Shown here piece after piece: positions 9,376 to 16,743 of a DNA stretch of 64,000 nt (position 1 is its first letter; every line of letters starts with the position of its first letter). A model generated the notes under the pieces. That model saw only the letters and a program-made list of their open reading frames with translations, had not been told where the DNA came from and made no database searches. The stretch is from Bacteroidales bacterium (lineage in GTDB: Bacteria; Bacteroidota; Bacteroidia; Bacteroidales; F082): positions 38,529-102,528 of the forward strand of contig JAEEQP010000008.1 in the NCBI GenBank assembly GCA_016285355.1. The letters run 5' to 3'. Both the position numbers and the translations under genes were made by a program.

Positions 9376-9543
9376 CGAATAAGTTTGTTGATTTTGTACG
9401 AACAATTCAGATTGCTTCGGGAGGCTTGCCGCTTCAATAGTATGAGCAGGAGCGGCGAAAGGGTGAGCAAAGATACAGCCAGCACAATTGACTTTAAAAT
9501 CGTGTTAGGTTTTTCGTTTTCCATATTTCTGTTTTTGCACTGA

Positions 9544-9656
9544 TTAGTCTTCTTCCATTTTGATTTTCCGTGCCCTTAATGCAAACAACTTGAATGTCAC
9601 GCTGGTCTTGTCGGCTTCGTAGAGCATCTTCTTGAAATCATCGTCAGAAATCACTT
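9544..9656 (-). other. Possible frameshifted tail or tiny ORF after the 454-residue gene
   Basis: After the stop codon of the upstream gene, a second frame starts with GTG within 3 nt and encodes 36 plausible residues: ISDDDFKKMLYEADKTSV and a basic FKLFALRARKIKMEED ending at TAA (9544-9546). The composition looks protein-like (heptad-like hydrophobics and charge). It could be a coupled micropeptide with a GTG start, or the original C-terminus of the upstream gene displaced by a frameshift. A further frame (9524 down to 9204) begins with a hydrophobic helix but overlaps the subtilase start and is probably not a full gene. Confidence 0.3.
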
Positions 9657-11021
9657 TTAAAATGGTTTGAAATAATCCCGCTCGTTATCTTCAGAATCAT
9701 CAAGAAACCCCTTGGCTTCTACCTTGATTTCTACTGGGAAAGTTTCTCTGGCAAGATCAATTAAGCGTTCCCAGCTTCGGTTTCGGTATTCTCTGAAACG
9801 GTCGCCAAATTGTTGCAAGGCAATCTTTTGGTCGGGCTCCTCCGATAAAAATGATGGTATATTTTGTTGAAGATATTTGTTCCATGCAATGAATTTAACC
9901 ACAGTGTTTGTGTTTCCTGTTTGTATTAACAGTTGAATACGTCCTTTCAAATCTGACAGGAAATACAATGTCGGTTTGTAGTTGAGCAACAACTTTATGT
10001 ATTTATCAGGGTTGTTATAAAAATCAGCACAGTCAAATGCGGTACGACTATAGCGATAATAGTTGTCCGCTGCATATATCCATGGTTTATAATTGCGATT
10101 CAAAAGGCGTTTGACACGCCCGAACAAGAGGCTTTCAGCTTCGTCGTCATTAAGACGCATGTGTGTGTTTGCCAATACTTGGTAGTACTGTATTTGAGAC
10201 AATCTGCTTTTGTCGATGTTAAAGCCCTCCTTTTTGGCAAGGCGCATACAAAGAAATTGGTAATCGGCCTTCCCCAACTCTTCTTGATGCATCAAGACAT
10301 AATCCAGAGGAAATCTGTGCATAATGACCCTAGCACATTCAGGTTCACCATAAGACAGCCATGCTTTCTCAACATCGGGCATAATGGCATCATCCCACCA
10401 ATTATTCAGTAATATGTCTAACCAGTCCCTCTTATGTAATGATTTTGCAGATAAGACAGCCTTTATAATTTGGATTTGACATGGCAGAGATTGCCCCCAG
10501 AAACGCATTTCGAGAAAGACAGAAGCATCACTTCTTTCCTGGTTGTTGCTCGACTGAAGTTTGTCCATCAGTTGTTTTATTGGATATTGCTCCTCTTCTG
10601 GTGTTACAATGATGGTTTTTTCATCTGGTTTCACTGGAATAATCCTGCCAAATGATATACTAGTAGTCCTTTCAATGTAGTTTTTTTCAACAAACTCAGG
10701 CTCACTTTTTAGCAGCTTGTTCAAAACACTAATGGCACGTGTCGGGTTTTCCTCATACAAGCTATAGAACCTTTGGGCATTCAAACTATCCGTGCCAAAT
10801 TCTTGATGCACTAATGCATCGGGGAGGTATCTTAGGATGCAGAGTTCATCCATAATGATGAAATCCTGTTCGTTAAGTTCAATCTCATCAAGCCTTTTAT
10901 TTAGTGCTTTAGCTATTTCCAATTCTTTTATTCTTGGATCATCATCACTTATGAGTGAAAGCTGATCTCTAAGCGTTTTGGCAATGTCATTAAATTGTTC
11001 GGTATCGTTTGGCATAATCAT
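9657..11021 (-). CDS. Uncharacterised 454-residue protein, last gene of the retron-linked cluster
   Basis: I do not recognise a domain. The protein is soluble, has no signal peptide, and looks mostly alpha-helical. The N-terminal part is acidic (ISDDDPRIKELEIAKALNKR near residue 30). The middle has repeated helix-pair-like segments with aromatic residues (NYKPWIYAADNYYRYSR near 320), which could suit a HEAT/TPR-like scaffold, but this is only an impression. It starts 15 nt after the lipoprotein gene, in a run of same-strand genes leading back to the reverse transcriptase. It is AT-richer than the flanking housekeeping genes. Confidence 0.7.
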   Translation of the reverse strand: MIMPNDTEQFNDIAKTLRDQLSLISDDDPRIKELEIAKALNKRLDEIELNEQDFIIMDELCILRYLPDALVHQEFGTDSLNAQRFYSLYEENPTRAISVLNKLLKSEPEFVEKNYIERTTSISFGRIIPVKPDEKTIIVTPEEEQYPIKQLMDKLQSSNNQERSDASVFLEMRFWGQSLPCQIQIIKAVLSAKSLHKRDWLDILLNNWWDDAIMPDVEKAWLSYGEPECARVIMHRFPLDYVLMHQEELGKADYQFLCMRLAKKEGFNIDKSRLSQIQYYQVLANTHMRLNDDEAESLLFGRVKRLLNRNYKPWIYAADNYYRYSRTAFDCADFYNNPDKYIKLLLNYKPTLYFLSDLKGRIQLLIQTGNTNTVVKFIAWNKYLQQNIPSFLSEEPDQKIALQQFGDRFREYRNRSWERLIDLARETFPVEIKVEAKGFLDDSEDNERDYFKPF

Positions 11022-11036
11022 TACAAATTAAAATCC

Positions 11037-11861
11037 TTAATAGCTATAGTGTAACACAGTGGTTTCATTTATTGTAGTATCCATCAGTTGCTCTTGCCTG
11101 ACCGCCACACTTTTATAAGGTCTGCCGTCACGGAAATAGTAAGTCGTGGAATCGGAGCAACAAGCCCCATCACTTGTAAGTAACAACAAGGTTTCATTGG
11201 TTGGGTCAAATTTGCAATATGTCCGACAAGTTTCCGTGGATAATCTGTAAAAAGGCTCATTTCGGATTTGCATAAAGCCTTCATGGAAATCCGAATAGAA
11301 AGTAAAATCCTCGCAGTCAAGCCAATCATCCTTATCTAATTCTCTGTATGGTCTGGGAGAACCACAAATGACAAGATCTTTTTTGCCATCAAAATTGTAA
11401 TCCGCAAATCCCACAATGGCCCTCCAATCCAAATAGGGCTGCATTGATTCTTCGTAATACTGATTCAGGACTATCGTGTCTGGACTTTCCTCCAATCGCG
11501 TTTCGTCAAACCAAACGTCCACATTGATTTCATGGGTTAGCATTTTCGTCGTGTCGGAGTTTGAGAAATAAAAATAGCCCGTCCCGGAAAAGAGTTGCGT
11601 TTTGTCACAAAGCCAATGGATCTTGACATTGTAGCCATTGATAAGCTGGTCATAGACGAACCATTTTTCATAGAGGCCTTTTCTCGTTTGTCGGCTTGGG
11701 TTATCTCCATATTGTGTAACGCTGAAAGAATCAATAATCCTATCTCGTGGAATCATGCTCATTTCGGTTGTGTTTTCGGTTTCTGTTTGCGTCTGTTTCT
11801 TTCCTTCACATGACCACAGGAAGAATGACACAATAACTAATGCCATGATTTTATAACACAT
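11037..11861 (-). CDS. Uncharacterised lipoprotein in the retron-linked cluster
   Basis: About 274 residues. The preferred start at 11861 gives an N-terminus MCYKIMALVIVSFFLWSC, in which SFFLWSC is a lipobox-like site. An ATG at 11846 would leave a very short signal, and the longer frame starting at 11900 adds residues that mirror the end of the upstream gene. The mature part is rich in aromatic and acidic residues. One stretch (GFADYNFDGKKDLVICGSP) resembles the VCBS/FG-GAP style calcium-binding loop DxNxDGxxD found in many Bacteroidota lipoproteins. It overlaps the upstream stop by 11 nt and is followed after 15 nt by the 454-residue gene. The function is unknown, and a lipoprotein is unexpected in a retron transcript. 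Confidence 0.68.
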   Translation of the reverse strand: MCYKIMALVIVSFFLWSCEGKKQTQTETENTTEMSMIPRDRIIDSFSVTQYGDNPSRQTRKGLYEKWFVYDQLINGYNVKIHWLCDKTQLFSGTGYFYFSNSDTTKMLTHEINVDVWFDETRLEESPDTIVLNQYYEESMQPYLDWRAIVGFADYNFDGKKDLVICGSPRPYRELDKDDWLDCEDFTFYSDFHEGFMQIRNEPFYRLSTETCRTYCKFDPTNETLLLLTSDGACCSDSTTYYFRDGRPYKSVAVRQEQLMDTTINETTVLHYSY

Positions 11862-11949
11862 TGCGCATCTGGTGAACTCGCAGGAGGGATATCTGCTCAT
11901 CGATTAAATTTTCATTATAAATTATATTTGTATTATAACACATTGCGCA
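11850..11949. repeat. 17-bp direct repeat at a gene junction
   Basis: TTATAACACATTGCGCA occurs at 11851-11867 and again at 11933-11949. It spans the end of the 362-residue gene and the start of the lipoprotein gene. In protein terms both copies encode a CAMCY-like stretch in the same frame. This suggests a short duplication or a recombination join. Confidence 0.65.
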
Positions 11950-12939
11950 GGGCTCAAAGCCCAATACATCTAGTAATTTTCTGTCAAACTTCAATTCTGG
12001 ATTATAAGTCTTTAAATACAAATCTTTCAAATCTTTAATTATATCCATCTTTCTAGGATGAATATATCTCAAGACTTTTTTAATATCCTCTTCAGAGTAC
12101 TGTGTGGGATTGTACATTATTGGTTTATTTGGGTTATTCCCAATATAAGATAAATAAGCGAAACGAATAAAAATATCAGTGCGTTTTTTATCTTCCTTTG
12201 CCCACGAAAACAAATCATCCAATTGGTGATATATGTTGTCGTTTATTATTTCAACACTAGCATTATCAAACTCTGCAAATCCAGAGTTGCTCTTAGTCTC
12301 AACCTCAAAACTATGGATATGCGTTCCAAAAACTAGATTAAGTTTGAAGACAAAAGCATCCGGCTTTGTTAATCTAAGAGACTCATTCTCCTTCCACCAT
12401 TTACGGAACTCCTTTATCTTTTCTATAACCTCCTGCGGCAAATCGCTACCGCCTCTAACTTGCCATTTATGGGACTCCTTTGTCTTTTCTAACTCCTTTA
12501 TCTTTTCTATTACCTCCTGCGGCGAATCAACACCGCCTTCAATTTGCCTCTTTAGTTTTTCTATTATTTTTTCAATAACTTGGTCAATTATCTCATCAGG
12601 AATTCTTATTCTTTCAAATTCAGCATGCAGCCTTTCACAGTCGCAATTATCATGATAAGATGGCGACCTCTCTGGTTGTACATATCTATAACTATCATGG
12701 GGTTTTTCTATTCTGTGATACTTATAAACTGCCTTTTCCATGTTTTTGCAGAAAGACTTGTAAACAAGTAAATCATTCACTTCCCAACGAGCAAACAACG
12801 CTGTTGGATTGCTTTGATCGATGGTTTTTCCGTTAGGTGCAGTCCAAATGATAGGATCATCAAACTTATAATCCTTGTCTTTTGGAACCTCAAATCCTTT
12901 TGTTATTCTATGGAAGTTATAATTGGTGATGTATGCCAT
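11851..12939 (-). CDS. Uncharacterised 362-residue protein downstream of the retron accessory gene
   Basis: No family recognised. No signal peptide or membrane segment. The N-terminal third is rich in aromatic and charged residues. Residues about 120-200 are strongly charged and helical and contain a duplicated unit (GGVDSPQEVIEKIKELEK and GGSDLPQEVIEKIKEFRK), suggesting a coiled-coil or helical linker built by internal duplication. The C-terminal half (about 205-362) has the look of a compact alpha/beta domain and ends with two close cysteines in CAMCYN. It starts 16 nt after the HEPN-like gene on the same strand, so co-transcription with the retron is likely. Confidence 0.72.
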   Translation of the reverse strand: MAYITNYNFHRITKGFEVPKDKDYKFDDPIIWTAPNGKTIDQSNPTALFARWEVNDLLVYKSFCKNMEKAVYKYHRIEKPHDSYRYVQPERSPSYHDNCDCERLHAEFERIRIPDEIIDQVIEKIIEKLKRQIEGGVDSPQEVIEKIKELEKTKESHKWQVRGGSDLPQEVIEKIKEFRKWWKENESLRLTKPDAFVFKLNLVFGTHIHSFEVETKSNSGFAEFDNASVEIINDNIYHQLDDLFSWAKEDKKRTDIFIRFAYLSYIGNNPNKPIMYNPTQYSEEDIKKVLRYIHPRKMDIIKDLKDLYLKTYNPELKFDRKLLDVLGFEPCAMCYNTNIIYNENLIDEQISLLRVHQMRNVL

Positions 12940-12955
12940 GTGTTATTTGGTTTTA

Positions 12956-13681
12956 TTATCTGAAAACAGCATTTTTTACTGTGTTCACGAGTGTGTTTAG
13001 AACCTTTTCTACTTCTTCATATGGAGTTTTCGACACCCATATTTTCAGTTTTTCGCTTTTATCATCCTTATCACCAGATAGTAAACTTCTATGGCTTTGC
13101 ACATTTCTTGCTTGATATATTTCCTGAAATAATGAATAGGTTACACCATAAGCCAAATTTGTTTCGACTCTAATAAGGTTTAACTTGTTGCTATAAGTAA
13201 CAATGTCGCCTTTTACTTTACAATAGAACTTGGGGTCTTTAGCATCAATAGCCATTTCATAATAACCATTGCACTTGTTTCTAAGCTCTTCCTCTGTTAG
13301 ATACTTGGTATAGCAATAGTAGTTTACAATACCTTCTGCCTGCAGATTTGCATAACGGCAAAATTCAAGAAAATCAGGTTCGTGTTTTCTCACGCCACAT
13401 CGGTATCGTAACATCTCTCTCCAATCGGCTTCAAGCTTTAAACGAAGCACTTCATCCTTAACAAAAGAATAATCAATTTGTATAGCCATTTCGTCTATGA
13501 TATAATCTATGGCCAAATATCTTTCAATGTTGGAAATCATATCATTATTGCCACAAATAGGATTTGCACAGCCCCATCTGGTCTGCAACTCTCTATGCAG
13601 CCACTCGTTTCCTGGCTGTTTAGAGAGTTGAGCGATTTTATCTATTGTTTTTATTATGGCTTCCCGATTATCCATAGTCAT
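12956..13681 (-). CDS. HEPN-like protein coupled to the retron reverse transcriptase
   Basis: 241 residues. The start codon overlaps the RT stop in an ATGA, which implies translational coupling. The helix with EFCRYANLQAEGIVNYY (about 106-122) and the later R192-N193-x3-H197 (ARNVQSHRS) match the usual layout of HEPN domains, whose RN-x3-H motif forms the RNase active site in many toxins and abortive-infection proteins. This is motif-level evidence only; the region between is long and the fold has not been tested. In retrons the protein next to the RT is normally the effector held inactive by the RT-msDNA complex, so an RNA-cleaving toxin is the natural hypothesis. Low GC compared with flanking genes. 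Confidence 0.72.
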   Translation of the reverse strand: MTMDNREAIIKTIDKIAQLSKQPGNEWLHRELQTRWGCANPICGNNDMISNIERYLAIDYIIDEMAIQIDYSFVKDEVLRLKLEADWREMLRYRCGVRKHEPDFLEFCRYANLQAEGIVNYYCYTKYLTEEELRNKCNGYYEMAIDAKDPKFYCKVKGDIVTYSNKLNLIRVETNLAYGVTYSLFQEIYQARNVQSHRSLLSGDKDDKSEKLKIWVSKTPYEEVEKVLNTLVNTVKNAVFR

Positions 13682-15153
13682 TCTGAAGTATTGGTTTCGA
13701 TGAGAGTGGCAAGATCATTCAAAGCGGATAGGACATTGCCATATTCCATCGATGGGGTTAATAGTGTTTGGGATTTCTGTGATCCAGCCCCAAACGTTTC
13801 ATTACACAGTTTCTCAAATCTATTGGCATAGGACTTATACGTAGAGTCAGTTTCACCCTTTACCATTTTGAGATACATGAGTTTTCCTAAGATAATGTTT
13901 TCTATATGATGTTCACCCTTAAATCTAAGGTTGCGTATATTAGTCTCGGCATAGTGTTTGGCAAAGATGGCTTGTGCTTCGTCATACCCTTTCACCTCCC
14001 AATTATGAATCAATAAACGCAATTGCTTGAGATACTTACGAGAAACGTTTGTTTTGGAGTTCACGGTCAAGCCAGTTACTTCTTGCCTCATTCCCCGATG
14101 ACAGAGTCGCGTCTTATCCTGATTGATTTTGAGACCTTCTTCGTTCTCGATAATGTTGCGCAAAGAAGTGCAAAACTTGCCATCCTCGGCAAAGACATTC
14201 TTCATGCCACTGAAAGTAATATCATCAGCATAACGAGTATATTTCAAACCGTATGCTTTTGCAAGACGAGTAAGTTTGAAATCCAACTTCTCACAAATAA
14301 TATTGGTAATGGTAGGCGAAGTTGGTGCTCCTTGTGGAAGAACCTTGTTTTCTCCTTTTTGATAACAGCACAAGTCGCTAATCAAACTCGCCACCTTTTC
14401 ATTCAGACAGAATGGTTTTACCAACAACCGCTTGAATACACGACCTGAAGTAATAGAAGGGAAGAAATCCTTTAGGTCAATATTATAAACAAAGTTTTGG
14501 CCAAGATGTACTTGGGCGTTTGTGACAACAGATTTGCCTTTCACAAAACCCATCGCAGCGGCATTGGGATTATACACCTCTTGCAGTACGAAATTCAACG
14601 CTTGCTGGATGTTCTTTAGTTCACTGCACGGTGCATCAATGGTGCGAAATTCTCCTTTTTTCTTCTTGGGTATTTTAAAGGTAACATAACGGCCTTTACG
14701 TGCCATTAACTTCAAACGGCCAACAGTGGTTTTTACTGCATCCATGCCATGCAATGCCTGCAATGCCATATTCAGAACAACACATAAATCATCTATTCCA
14801 TTCATTGAATGCCACCCCTCAACAATCTTTGCCAATTGTTGTTTGAGATCTTCACCAGTCAGAGGACTACCTCCATATTTTGGCAATTCATCAATTTTGG
14901 AAAGGGCATTGGCTTGGGTCGAAATGAATTCTTCATCTGGCACTTTTGCGGAATCAATATCTTCCAATTCCGTAACAGCCGCAGCCACTCTAGCCAAATC
15001 ATCCTCAATAGGTCCAATGGCAAAGAGAACATCCTCGGCTTTTTCAATTCCAGAAGAAACCTGTTCAGAAACCTCAGTTTTCTTTGAAGCATTGGTTTGT
15101 CCAAGCAACTTCTTGAAGTCCTGCTTTGTTGTTATGTTCTTTTTCTTTGCCAT
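13678..15153 (-). CDS. Retron reverse transcriptase with long N-terminal extension
   Basis: 491 residues. RT blocks in order: KGEFRTIDAP (166-175), the retron-specific NAxxH motif as NAQVH (212-216), DLKDFFPSI (226-234) with the first catalytic aspartate, LPQGAPTSP (272-280), the catalytic box YADD (308-311), and the retron VTG motif (359-361) in the region that recognises the msr. NAxxH and VTG together separate retron RTs from group II intron and DGR enzymes. Residues 1 to about 150 are an extra charged helical region absent from the roughly 300-400-residue classical retron RTs. The enzyme should prime on the 2'-OH of a guanosine in the msr RNA and copy the msd. A fitting RNA lies just upstream. 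Confidence 0.95.
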   Translation of the reverse strand: MAKKKNITTKQDFKKLLGQTNASKKTEVSEQVSSGIEKAEDVLFAIGPIEDDLARVAAAVTELEDIDSAKVPDEEFISTQANALSKIDELPKYGGSPLTGEDLKQQLAKIVEGWHSMNGIDDLCVVLNMALQALHGMDAVKTTVGRLKLMARKGRYVTFKIPKKKKGEFRTIDAPCSELKNIQQALNFVLQEVYNPNAAAMGFVKGKSVVTNAQVHLGQNFVYNIDLKDFFPSITSGRVFKRLLVKPFCLNEKVASLISDLCCYQKGENKVLPQGAPTSPTITNIICEKLDFKLTRLAKAYGLKYTRYADDITFSGMKNVFAEDGKFCTSLRNIIENEEGLKINQDKTRLCHRGMRQEVTGLTVNSKTNVSRKYLKQLRLLIHNWEVKGYDEAQAIFAKHYAETNIRNLRFKGEHHIENIILGKLMYLKMVKGETDSTYKSYANRFEKLCNETFGAGSQKSQTLLTPSMEYGNVLSALNDLATLIETNTSE

Positions 15154-15182
15154 ACCAATAGTTTCAACTTACTCACTTTTCC

Positions 15183-15397
15183 ACGATTGTCACCACTTGC
15201 ACCATTCATTACTTCAGAAACAGTAATAATCTCAATAATATACAATATCATAATACATAATATCACGAATCATAATACCATCAAGGACTAACATTGCGAA
15301 TCATGCGCCTAGCACATGAACCTGCCGATGCAGCAGGCGCTGCTGTATGGCTAACCACACAGCGGGTCTAATTCAGGGTGCTTATGGTGACAATCGT
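15183..15397 (-). ncRNA. Retron msr-msd RNA with a1/a2 inverted repeat
   Basis: On the minus strand the a1 segment (15397-15377) and a2 segment (15203-15183) are reverse complements over 18 of 21 positions: a 13-bp run built on CGATTGTCACCA, three mismatches, then 5 bp. They enclose a 215-nt RNA that ends 29 nt before the RT start, the standard retron arrangement and size. Inside, an msr hairpin has a perfect 9-bp stem with loop TTAG (15342-15363, one G-U pair). A second GC-rich hairpin is closed by GCGCCT/AGGCGC (15305-15340). An AT-rich msd portion follows (about 15204-15300). The likely branching G is in TTAG just inside a1 (about 15368), which is a guess by analogy. Confidence 0.85.
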
Positions 15398-15466
15398 TTC
15401 AAAGAACTTTAGGCGTTAGCATTTATTTTTCGAGAGCGCTTTGCCTGTTTTCTCTCGTTTTCGTTT

Positions 15467-15475
15467 GCAAAACTA
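15467..15475 (-). promoter_or_regulatory. Candidate -7 element for the retron transcript
   Basis: TAGTTTTGC on the minus strand fits TAnnTTTGC. It would start an RNA near 15460, about 60 nt ahead of a1. No good TTTG partner is visible at 19-21 bp. The leader between contains a 6-bp stem (CGAGAG/CTCTCG, near 15431-15457). Read-through from the nuclease gene upstream is also possible, since no terminator separates them. Confidence 0.45.
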
Positions 15476-15492
15476 CAACCCTGCTGCGCAAC

Positions 15493-16701
15493 CTATTTTC
15501 GCGAATTTTCTTTTTTCAGTTCCAGTTCCCTCACCGTGCGCTCCACCACCTGTTCAAGCTGGTAGGTGGATACGCCAAGCGGCTTGTTGATGTCGCGCAA
15601 CGACCATTCCACAACAGTCTTGTCGGTCGATTTGCAGATGATCAGCCCCACAGTGGGGTTGTCGCCCTCGCCACGCAGCAACTCGTCAACGGCGGTAACG
15701 TAGAAATTCAGCTTGCCGGCAAACTCGGGGATATACTTCACCACCTTCAGCTCAATGACGACATAGCGGTGCTGCGGGATGTGATAGAACAACAAATCGG
15801 GGAAGAAGGTCTGTCCACCAGGCATCTGCAACTCCATCTGTCGCCCCACATACGAAAAGCCCTTGCCCAACTCCATCAAGAAGCGCGTGACATTCGAAAC
15901 CAGCGCGTCCTCCAAGTCTTTCTCCTCGTATTCCTCGCTCATCGAAAGGAACCCGAAATGATATGGATCCTTTAGTATCTCTTTGGCCAACTGGCTCTGC
16001 GGAGCTGGAAGCGTATGCTCAAAGTTGGTCACGGCTGCCCCTTGACTGCCAAAAAGATTGGCAGCCATCTGGCTCTCAAGTCGGCTGCGGCTCCAGCCTT
16101 CTTCAGTCACCTTATTAATATAGAAAATGGCCTCGTCGAGGGTTTGGCATTTTGAGATAATGAGGACATGATGTTTCCATGGGACCAGCCCAAAGATTTC
16201 AGGCATTTCCAATTGGTCAGCAGCTTGCTGACCTTTTTCGTCAGCAGGTTGCTGACGAATTGCAGCACCCAATTCGTCACCAGCTTGGTGACGAATTACA
16301 ACATTTGGTTCATCACTTTGAACAGCACTAATTTCGTCACCAGCTTGGTGACGAATTTCGTCAACGACTCGTTGACGATTTGCAACTCTCTCATTATAAA
16401 AGGCATACCAACGCTTCATATACTTGAGGTTGGTCACCGAGAAACCTGTTTCTTCGGGAAAAGCAGTCCTCAAATCAAGGCTCAACTGATCGAAGAAACC
16501 GCTGCCCCATTTGCTTTCTGCCCGTAGTTCCACCATGTCTCTTCCCAAACTCCAATAAAACTCAAGCATGGCAGTGTTCACACGAACCGCCGCCTTGACT
16601 TGGCTTTGGCGGAATCGCTGCTTGATGTCGGCCATCCATTGCACATAGCCCTCGTCGGCAGTCATCATGTCACGGGATACGAATGTCGGTTTGTCGCTCA
16701 T
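15493..16701 (-). CDS. PDDEXK nuclease domain protein (DUF1016, YhcG-like)
   Basis: 402 residues, starting at the ATG at 16701 (MSDKPTFVSRD); the upstream in-frame ATG at 16734 is less likely. The N-terminal DUF1016_N domain covers about 15-105 (FYWSLGRDM, FSVTNLKYMKRWYAFY). The C-terminal DUF1016/PDDEXK domain covers about 160-390, with catalytic-type residues in FFPDLLFYHIPQHRYVVIELK (D then E-x-K). YhcG-type proteins are found near restriction and other defence genes. Between the domains lies a Gln/Asp-rich linker with repeated RHQAGDE units, encoded by an array of palindromes. It lies 42 nt after the WYL regulator gene and directly before the retron on the same strand. Confidence 0.9.
   Translation of the reverse strand: MSDKPTFVSRDMMTADEGYVQWMADIKQRFRQSQVKAAVRVNTAMLEFYWSLGRDMVELRAESKWGSGFFDQLSLDLRTAFPEETGFSVTNLKYMKRWYAFYNERVANRQRVVDEIRHQAGDEISAVQSDEPNVVIRHQAGDELGAAIRQQPADEKGQQAADQLEMPEIFGLVPWKHHVLIISKCQTLDEAIFYINKVTEEGWSRSRLESQMAANLFGSQGAAVTNFEHTLPAPQSQLAKEILKDPYHFGFLSMSEEYEEKDLEDALVSNVTRFLMELGKGFSYVGRQMELQMPGGQTFFPDLLFYHIPQHRYVVIELKVVKYIPEFAGKLNFYVTAVDELLRGEGDNPTVGLIICKSTDKTVVEWSLRDINKPLGVSTYQLEQVVERTVRELELKKENSRK
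16215..16377. repeat. Array of five short palindromes inside the DUF1016 gene
   Basis: Five imperfect palindromes sit within 163 bp of coding sequence: 16215-16233 (GGTCAGCAG...), 16237-16261 (TTCGTCAGCA...), 16271-16297 and 16330-16358 (each TTCGTCACCAGCTTGGTGACGAA), and 16357-16377 (CGTCAACGACTCGTTGACG). Each has stems of 7-12 bp and a 3-5 nt centre. They keep the reading frame and encode RHQAGDE-like repeats in the interdomain linker. Confidence 0.85.
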
Positions 16702-16722
16702 CTTTTTAAGGATTAGTGAAAT

Positions 16723-16731
16723 GCAAAGATA
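16723..16731 (-). promoter_or_regulatory. Candidate -7 element before the DUF1016 gene
   Basis: TATCTTTGC on the minus strand, about 22 nt before the ATG at 16701, matches TAnnTTTGC. No TTTG lies at the usual distance; the region upstream is the end of the WYL gene. Confidence 0.4.
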
Positions 16732-16743
16732 CAAATAAATCCT

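Noticed and set aside
9204..9524. 106-residue frame starting with a hydrophobic helix before the subtilase
   Set aside because: Its C-terminal 33 residues overlap the subtilase signal-peptide region and look like antisense-quality sequence; at most the first 30 residues could be a small membrane peptide.
13678..15153. Group II intron or diversity-generating RT
   Set aside because: No intron domain V/VI or maturase domain, no template/variable repeat; NAxxH and VTG with an adjacent a1/a2 RNA indicate a retron.
16237..16377. Palindromes in DUF1016 as operator sites for the WYL regulator
   Set aside because: They lie deep in the coding region, in frame, and away from any promoter; an operator role has no support.
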